Shown: positions 26,031 to 64,000 of the stretch, piece after piece
How the letters are laid out: each line of letters opens with the position of its first letter
How positions within the stretch are numbered: the first letter of the stretch is position 1
Source of the DNA: Watersipora subatra
Taxonomy: Eukaryota; Bryozoa; Gymnolaemata; Cheilostomatida; Watersiporidae
Direction of reading: 5' to 3'
Assembly (NCBI RefSeq): GCF_963576615.1
Contig: NC_088708.1
Coordinates: forward strand, 55,167,196 to 55,231,195
Length of the DNA: 64,000 bases
Position numbers and translations under genes: made by a program
The notes under the pieces: model-generated
The model's input: only the letters and a program-made list of their open reading frames with translations
What the model was told of the DNA's origin: nothing
The model's database searches: none

Positions 26031-26599
26031 TGTATCCCCCAGCTCACATTATTATGCATGTGTATCCTCCAGTTCACGTTATTATGCATGTGTATCCTCC
26101 TTATAATGTATATGCATCCCCCAATTCACCTTATTATGCATGTGATTCTCCCAGTTCACCTTATTATGCATGTGTATCCCCCAAATCACCTTATTATGCA
26201 TGTGTATCCTCCAGTTCACCTTATTATGCATGTGTATCTCCCAGTTCACTTTATTATGCATATGTACTCCTCAGTTCACCTTATTATGCATGTGTATCCC
26301 TCAGTTCACCTTGTTATGCGTGTGTATCCCTCAGTTCACCTTATTATGCATGTCTCTCCCTCAGTTCACCTTATTATGCATGTCTCTCCCTCAGTTCACC
26401 TTATTATGCATGTGTATCCCCCAGTTCACCTTATTATGCATGTGTTTCCCTCAGGTCACCTTATTATGCATGTGTTTCCCTCAGGTCACCTTATTATGCA
26501 TGTGTATCCCCCAGTTCACCTTATTATGCATGTGTATCCCCCAGCTCACCTTATTATGCATGTGTATTTCCCAATTCAGCTTATTACGCATGCTGGCTA
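26031..26599 (+). repeat. 30-bp minisatellite, about 19 copies
   Basis: The unit is about 30 bp, built on CCAGTTCACCTTATTATGCA followed by TGTGTATCCC. Because 30 is divisible by three and the unit has no stop, all three forward frames stay open for 146-204 codons. Substitutions cluster in the TGTGTATCCC half, while TTATTATGCATG is almost invariant. Confidence 0.95.
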
Positions 26600-28383
26600 T
26601 TTTATTATAGCGTGAATAATATTTCATAGTTATTGGAGAAAAGTGCTTTAAGTGGATAGTGAATTAAATATAGATGGTTTTTAAAATATAGATTGTTCTC
26701 CATGAACATATTGATGGCGAACTAAAATAAGGAGAAGCTCACTTTTTTTTAGCTGTAAAGCATTTACTGTAAAATAGTGAAAACATTTACTCAAACCTGA
26801 CAATACAGTTAATCAGCAGGCACCCCAACCCTTTGATAATAATGTTTTTTGAGTTAAATGACTATAGTTATTTATCTACAATTAACTATATTTAGACTAA
26901 AGCGAACTGAATCTTGGAAGGTATTCACTGATGTATGTATTGATTTTAATTTATCATAATCATGACACAGTGAAGACCAAAATAACAATATTCAACAATA
27001 TCTAAGTGTACAGTTCATCAGTATAAAATACAAAAACAAAAAATAGCGACAAAGCAAAGGAGAATAAAATAAAACTTACCTATTAGTTTCCTCAACTCAG
27101 TTCACTAGACAAAAAGCAAAACATGAATCTCCGCTAAGGCTGACCATAATTTGGGCAGCAGTCCAATGTCTGCTAAAACAAATGTTGTAGCTAGCGCAAT
27201 GAAGAGTACCAGTCTGTACAAACTACGGCTGTACTTTAGCTGTACTTTGTAGCTAGCCTACGTTAAGCGCGCCATATTAAAAATATATGTTTGTAATCTC
27301 ACTGACTCTAGATTCAAATTAGGATTGCTGATATACATGAGACACTCAGATGTTAAGTTTTCTCGGGTAAATATAATTATCAAGGTTTATAATGATGCCA
27401 TGGTGGCCTGCTTATAGACTTGTATGAACTACTACGTAGTTTCCCTAATCTGGTCTTTAATAAGTTATATTGACACAAGTTAACAGGTGTCTGTTTATTT
27501 TTAGTTTGACTACTGCTTTGTTGTGTTGATTATTGATAGTATAGGATTATCCTACCAATTAATCTTACAAATTTTAGGGAGTAGCTCAAGTTTATTATGG
27601 AACGCAGATACACTGCTAAAGTTTTAGTACTAGCTTCTCAGATAAGGACCAATCTTGATTAATGATTGTTTAACAGATGCCTTGGTGATTATTGTAATCA
27701 AGATTATACAACTAACCTTCCTAGATATGAGAATCTAGGACTATACTCTGAAAAAGGGAATCCCAAGGTATAAAATATAAGACAGTTTTTTTCTCAAAAC
27801 CTTATGTTGATTTAAGAGCAAGAAAAATATATGATAGGTTACACTCTAGACTAAGTTATAAGAATATAAAGTAATTGTTTGAGACTTGAAATATAGTCAC
27901 TCCTTGGTTCTCTTGGAAAGCGACTCTTCCTATTGATCTGCTGACATGTCCGGGTGTTATGAAAAAGCTATGCAGAAAGAGTGAAGCATATGAGTGAGTA
28001 TGCGTCTTTTTATATTGGTTAAGAGTTAACTTTGGTGTCCTGGAGTGAACTTAAACGTTTCAGGTCTTCAAGTCTGAGTCTTGTAATTTCAGGGGATTCT
28101 TGCAACGTCTTGTTGTTCTTCCGTCAGAGAAAGTTTCATAATATTTAGTCTCTATTTTTAATCCCTGGTCTGGTATAGGTTGGTACAACATGCAGATCTT
28201 CATACATCGCATGACATAGGTTGTTATTGTCTGGGTGTTGTCACTGATCGAAAGTGCAGTGAGGCGTATGTCCTAAATCAAAATAGAAGTTTTATAAGAG
28301 TTCCAAATACTAGCTCTTAGGGACAATCTGGCATCCTTTTATGTAATGTTTTTAATGATCTAATAGTAAAATGGGTGGGTTGG
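26600..28383. other. no recognisable gene
   Basis: AT-rich intergenic sequence upstream of the GH9 gene. No supported exon or repeat partner. Confidence 0.45.
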
Positions 28384-29183
28384 CTTAAACCATAACTGTC
28401 ACGAACAACTTTTATCGTATTTACTAGGTAAATCAGACACGCTGATTCCGATTTTGTAATCAAAATAAAGATTAGTCCACTAACTTTCAGAGTAATGAAG
28501 GCTTTTTTACCGCATTTTAATATCGGTCTCAAAACACAACACGATCGGCATTACAAGCTCCGCCCATAAATACGTGACGTAACCTAGCTTTTTAGGAACA
28601 GAAGTTACGTAGGGGTGTTTAGACCGGTTTAGAATAATAGAGATGGATGTTTTAAAATCCATTAATATCTAAATTCAGCCTTAAAAATAATATCAGTCTT
28701 TTCTGAAAGGTAGATAAGCTATCTAGCATTGCACATTTAAAAAGCGCGATAACAACGCTAGCTTGTGATAAAACCGTGCTTTTTGAGCTCATTTTTCTCG
28801 GCGTTCAGCCCATTTAAACGTCATGTAACCAGCTACGAGCAATTTTAAATAGCTTATATACCTTTCATAAAAAACTGAAATTATTTTACAGGCTGGATTT
28901 AGATAATAACGGGTTTTAAGACATCCATCTCTATTATTCTAAATCGGACTAAACATTCTTAACTTCCGTTCCTGAAAAAGCTAGGTTTCGTCACATATTT
29001 ATGGGTGGAGCTTGTAATGCCGATTGTGTTGTTTTTGAAACGAACATTGAAACGCTTTAAAAAAACCTAAATGACTTTGAAGGTTAGCGAACTAATCTTT
29101 ATTTTGATTACAAAATCGGAATCAGCGTGTCTGATTTACCTAATAAATACAATAAAAGTTGTTCGTGAAAGTGATGGTTTAAG
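28384..29183. mobile_element. 800-bp foldback element
   Basis: The two halves are imperfect reverse complements over about 350 bp each (28,384-28,735 and 28,830-29,183), with a loop near 100 bp. Outer tips are CTTAAACCATAACTGTCACG and its complement ending GGTTTAAG. Shared landmarks are GGCATTACAAGCTCC and AGAATAATAGAGATGGATGT. There is no coding capacity. It ends about 490 bp upstream of the first GH9 coding exon, so it lies in the likely promoter region. Confidence 0.85.
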
Positions 29184-29670
29184 TTGGAATGTTATGGCGG
29201 TATGTAGATATTGGAACTCTAGAAATTTGTTTATGTAAACTGAATGGTGATATAACCTGTTATTCTATTTATGTCTATCTGTACCTGGATGATATCAGAT
29301 ATAATGGTTTTAATGGATCAGCTTTATGTGCATATTGCTTAATTTTCACATTTCAAATGAGAAGTTTTTATTTCTTGGTTACATAAGTACATTGACAGAA
29401 TAATAGTTTTTCAAAATATGTTAGTATCACATTTTGTGAAAATACACAAATAGGCGTCATTTAATGAAGAAGATAGCCTTATATAAGACTGTCACGTGAA
29501 TTCGTGTTTTATGCTTTTTTAAAACTCATTGAAGCAAATCAAATGTTTCCCTTCATATCTACCGACACACGTGAAAGGTTTGAAAGACTTTTGTTGATGG
29601 CGTGCATGCTATAAGGCATAAATAGCTTCAGCATCGTATGATGTCCAGAGTTTGCTGTCCACCTCGCCAC

Positions 29671-56631
<26,961 letters not shown>

Positions 56632-57829
56632 CACCTTATGATAGAAATGACAGGCATTCTGGACTAATCTTCAGAAGTCATATGAAGAGACGTAACATTC
56701 ATTTAACTATATTATTCTAACTTTAAATTCTGTCATACAATTCTTTCCTTTTCACTACCGATTATTTCTTTCCGATGGTTTTGCTTAAAGAAGGTATTTC
56801 ACCGGATGACTGGAAATGTTTTTACCATAGATAAAAACACATTCATTATATTCACAAAGTAAAAATTTAACTTTAACAGTTTTTTAATTCGTAATCAATT
56901 AATATAGAAATATTCTATTGACAGCACTGCATAACTTCAATTTGTATATTTGATGGCAGCCCGATCTATGTCTAGCTTATACTCTGCTTTTCCAAGACGT
57001 AGTCATGAAAATTACATTAGTGATAACTCTAGTCACTATTAAGTGTACATTGATGAATGTATAAGGGCTTATGAGCATAGAGTTGCTTAGCAGGAAAACA
57101 AGTGAGAGAATTATTCAACGAAAAGTACAAATCTAGTGGAACCTTTGTACAGGGTAAGGCACCAATAAGCCTAACTATGTCAAGATTGCAACAGGCAGCA
57201 GCTGCATCAGCCAAGTGACCAATTACTGATGTACTTGAAGACAGATGAGATATTTTCTCACTTTTTGTGACATCCATGTTTTCTCCACCGAGTAGGAAGT
57301 GTGAAAAACGCAAGCATAATCATGCTTAATACTCAAATCCTGCAAATTGTTTTGTTTTATGATGAACCAAAGTTATCTTTAAATATATCTTTCTTTAAAA
57401 CTTACCATGAAGTAGACAATACATAATAAGAACAGTATCTAGCACAAGCTCCTAGTTATAGTCGCTATAAAATGGTCAAGTTTGAGAAACGCCGGAGACG
57501 TGGAACTTGATAGGTGAAGTAGCACTAACAGCTGCAGCAGTGTAAACACGCTAGCAGCTGTGTTAACAATTAACATTTACAAGTTGACATTCATTGTTGA
57601 GACCAGATGAAAAGTTGTAGCGAAGAGAACAGAACATGATCCACAAAGATGGTATTAAAATCGCAATGCACATTCCCTAACCGTTAGGTCACATATATTT
57701 ACTGTACATAAAACATTTCAAATCTGTGAGTTTATAGTCAACTTAGCTGTGAAAAAAATTTAATAGAAATAGGATATTGTATATATATATATATTGGGAA
57801 TTTCTATATATATATAAAAAAAAAATTGT

Positions 57830-58140
57830 TTCCCCACCCCGGTTAATCCATTTGGGTGGTAATTTATGCTCTATCTCAGGTCTCCTACCAGAGACCTAGG
57901 AGTTTGAGCACTCAACCGTTTCGAACCAGTAGCCCATTTGTCACTGCATTCTCCTGCTTCAGCTACAGGCAGTGGAGACCTTGTTTGGTCAGGCGACATC
58001 CAAGCCAGCATGGCTTTGATTATTGCACTCTTTATAGAGGTTGTAGACAATATACAGGCAAGAGTCTTGTCTAAAGACCTGCCAGAAAGATGCAGTTGTT
58101 GGGGTTTGAACCTAGGACACAATTGTCCCTATCCCAATAC
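57830..58140 (+). repeat. possible SINE-like block beside a TA repeat
   Basis: A GC-richer segment that ends in a (TA)n tract and contains GGGGTTTGAACCTAGGACAC, which resembles a tRNA-type B box. No clear A box is seen, so tRNA origin is only a suggestion. Confidence 0.3.
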
Positions 58141-58143
58141 CTT

Positions 58144-58155
58144 GTATATATATAT

Positions 58156-58252
<97 letters not shown>
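58144..58252. repeat. (TA)n microsatellite
   Basis: About 100 bp of almost pure TA. It gives Tyr/Ile open frames that are not genes. Confidence 0.95.
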
Positions 58253-58616
58253 TCTGCTATGCAGAGTATAGATTTTTAGAAAATCTATTTAACAAAACTA
58301 TTTAGAAAAAATAATAACAGTAAAATATTGCCCAACATCGGTCACTATATACTTCGATCTTGTAAATTCGAATGCTTATTCTTATAATTAAATCTTATAA
58401 AACCAAATAATTATTCTTATAATTAAATTTTGTAATAATCTCATAAGAATCGTTAAAAAAAATATCATCGTCATTTCCTTTACTTTCACTGCTTTGGACA
58501 TCAGTTGGAATACCAAAGTACTCATAAGTGTCCAAAATGTCAGTTACTTTGAAATCGGCAAAAAAGAAACGATTACTTTTCAGTACTTCTGCGTTAATTA
58601 CAGAAACCTTCGGCAA

Positions 58617-59030
58617 TTGGACAATGCTATAGACTAGTGAAATGTGTACGTTTTTTTTCAGAAAATGCGCATGACTTAATGGTTCTATTCTCTGCCGCTC
58701 ATCGTTTCGTTGGCCGGCCTTATAATTTCGATAAAAATAATGTTTGTCAAGTTTTAATAATGATTTTAGGCCGCATTAATCTGTCTATTTATGTATAATC
58801 CGATCAGATGGGTAAGGTTTAGGAAATTTTCTACAAATAATAAAGACTTGGTAACATATTTAAATAGGTTTATATGTGTTTTGTATCGTAATTATACTAA
58901 AACGACTCCATTGAAAAATGGTTAAATTTGTTGATGAGATTTCGGTACAAAGGTTTGCGACGGCTGTTGATGAATGATTTTCGTGAGTTGTGTGTACATA
59001 TGCATTTATCATAAATCTCCCAAACAATCG
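58617..59030 (-). repeat. dispersed repeat, copy 2
   Basis: Reverse-complement match to 10,727-11,134, with substitutions and small gaps. Confidence 0.7.
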
Positions 59031-60999
59031 CTTCGCTGGTGTTTGGTTGTGGGAAAATATATATTTCTAAGAACCTTGTATTAGTAACCATAAACAAGGA
59101 GGCTGCATAGCAGAGTAATGATCTACAGTACAAAAACAATAGTTTAAAGAAAGAGAAAATATTAAGGGCACAGACATGCTTGTCCAACTTGAGCAATTCA
59201 CAAAATCTACGTTAGACGCAAAAGTGAGCAGAGGCCATGCAATGTTTCGCCAAGAAAATCCTAAAAATGTTTTGCTAGTGAGCGCAATGAGCATAACCGG
59301 GTCCGACGCATTGCTCAGGAATATACTTACAACTCTGCATGCACATGTTGCTAAAGGCGAGCAATGAGAAAAGACCGGCATGCATAGACATTGTTTTCCT
59401 ATTGATCTGTTATCAGCCAAAAGATAGGACTCTCTTGAAATGATATAGTATAAGAATATGGTGGCACATGAGTATGACGATCTGTCCCACATCTGTCTCA
59501 CATGAAGTTAATTTCAAGTCTGTATTTAGTATCATTAATATTTTGGCTATAACCTAAAAAATGAGTTTGGTATAAATTTACCCTAATTTTTGTAAACAAT
59601 TGTATAGTATTACCAGTTTGTTTTTCAACAGGGTGAAAACTTGTTAGGGAGCCAGATAGGCTTTAGAAGGCAAAAGCCTCTCACGCCGGTTTGCAGGAAT
59701 ATCTAGTTTTCTCAGTTTATTGAGGTCCCTAAGCATTTATATACAAGGGTTAATTGGAGAGCATTCTTCTTCTTGCTTCGAGTTTGTGAGTGCTTATAAA
59801 ACATAGTTGAGTATATTGTGATATATGGTCTATTATTAACCCTCCATTCATCTACAAAATGGCAGGAATTATCTATAAAATAAAAGCATCATGGCATCAC
59901 AACTCCTAATATTTGGTTCAAGCATTGCACACCAAATTGCCAAGTGAGACATGAAATCACTTGTCTGTTTATAGGAAGTTACCAGTTATTCGCAAAGTTG
60001 GGAAAAATTAAATTGAGATTTTGGTTCTAGTAGAGACTTCATAAACGTAGCAGGCAGCAACATTGTGGTAGTAAAACTGGTATTTTTAATATTATTCCAA
60101 TTCCGGAGCTACTAACTAGTTTAGTCATGAGGTGATGGCTGCTAACCAAAACTTCAACATGTAGGACCTTATGTAGGGCCTGTAGGGCCCTAATGTATGT
60201 CCTACTGTAGGGCCTAATTCTGACCACCCACAGTTTTGAGTAAAATAAATTGCCTCTTCCCACCTTATTTTTGTTTTGAGATATCATGCTTGTTCTATTG
60301 ATTGGCAGTTCTTACTGATTTGCTTTTTAAATTTTAAAGCCAATCCTGCTTTTAGAGAGTAATATTGATGTCAGCAGTTAACCTACGCAGGCAGTTATAA
60401 TAGTAAATAGAGTGATTAAACAAGATACATGTAAAGTGAAATGTCGAATAGGTGAAGTGTGAAGAGATTTTAAACATGGCTAGTGATGTTGCTAACAATG
60501 GACTGCATCTGACATGCTACACACACTTATGCTGGTATGGATGTCAGACATACGTACCTTTCCACATACATCAATGTACACTTAATAGTGACTAGAGTTA
60601 TCACTAATGTCATTCTCATGACTACCAGGTTCAGCAGAGTTTATATGGAATTTAGGAAGCTAGGCATAGATCATGCTGCCATCAAATATACAAGTTGAAG
60701 TTGTTCAGTGCTGCCAGTAAGATATTTCTATATTAATGGGTTAAGAAACTACTGAAGTTAAAGTTTTACTTTGTGAATATAATAAATGTGTTTCTATTTA
60801 TGGTAAAAACATTACCAGTAGTCCAGTGAAATACCTTCTTTAAGCAAAACTTTCTGGAAAAATAATTCTTATGAAGAGGAAATAATTGTATGACAGAATT
60901 ACAAGAAAGTTAGATTAATATAGTTAAATGAATGTTACGTCTTTTCAAGATGACTTCTGAAGATTAGTCCAGAATACCTGTCATTTTCATCATAAGTGG

Positions 61000-63732
<2,733 letters not shown>

Positions 63733-64000
63733 CTAGAATAAATGAATAGATGCTATTATATTTAGATCTGTATATGCGGTTGGTAACTTGGTTCATCCTA
63801 TTTACGCTTTACTATGCATCAAACAGAAGATGGAAGTTCATTTGGTTTTTAATTTCGTGTTTTTATTTTAAATTCAATATAGTGTGCTCAATTCATCACA
63901 AAACATTCCTAATTCAAAAAAGAATTCGTGCGACTAATTTGTACATTATTTGTAGAGAACTCAAATTGTCCAATACTAACTGATATGGACAGCCTCCACA

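Larger units (their letters stand above)
57056..60568. other. spacer of the inverted duplication
   Basis: 3.5 kb of unique sequence between the arms, with TA microsatellites at 57,776-57,822 and 58,144-58,252, a possible SINE-like block (57,830-58,140) and a dispersed repeat (58,617-59,030). No gene is supported. Confidence 0.7.

Noticed and set aside
26015..26629. Possible CRISPR-like array with regular 30-bp spacing
   Set aside because: There are no unique spacers; whole units repeat head to tail in a eukaryotic genome, so it is a minisatellite.
57029..57313. 94-codon minus-strand frame in the duplication spacer
   Set aside because: No recognisable domain and no supporting splice sites; starts at the duplication breakpoint.

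Overview
This window looks like nuclear DNA of an invertebrate animal. It is AT-rich and gene-sparse, its genes are split by GT-AG introns, it is full of tandem arrays and several classes of eukaryotic transposon, and it has no operons. The main gene, a secreted glycoside hydrolase family 9 (GH9) cellulase with an N-terminal CBM2-like module, has an architecture best known from molluscs. I infer a lophotrochozoan, probably a marine one (mollusc, bryozoan or annelid); the species cannot be fixed from the sequence.

Layout. 1-13.5 kb: no recognisable gene; degenerate minisatellites, foldback and TIR elements, and a roughly 1 kb dispersed repeat. 13,552-14,802 (-): an intronless Gfo/Idh/MocA-type NAD(P) oxidoreductase. 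14.9-18 kb: broken copies of the 1 kb repeat and a pogo-like element carrying a perfect 90-bp palindrome. 18-29.6 kb: no supported gene; three tandem arrays and a large foldback element. 29,671-56,631 (+): a 12-exon GH9 gene that I assembled by matching splice phase across eleven introns (581 aa predicted). Its introns hold a 64-bp array, a 36-bp array, an intact Ty3/Gypsy retrotransposon (33,105-37,716), Helitron-like modules, a piggyBac-like element, a hAT-like element and TA microsatellites. 61,000-63,732 (-): the last three exons of a second GH9 gene, whose remaining exons lie past the window end.

The 3' half of the first GH9 gene and the second GH9 gene are the arms of a large inverted duplication (49,995-57,055 and 60,569 to beyond 64,000, with a 3.5 kb spacer). 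The paralogues differ where it matters. The first keeps the catalytic DAGDH Asp pair and the HH motif but has Gly where GH9 enzymes have the general-acid Glu. The second keeps that Glu but has Asn for the Trp of the WG..RYAAN block. In the exon carrying the Glu site, replacement codons outnumber silent ones 19 to 4; in the preceding exon the count is 10 to 10. The first copy has no stop or frameshift in any exon, so it looks like a maintained but possibly non-hydrolytic paralogue.

The other strong oddity is the 36-bp array in GH9 intron 2. Seventeen of its units carry a perfect CAG|GTAAGT donor, most of them placed behind an acceptor-like tract.
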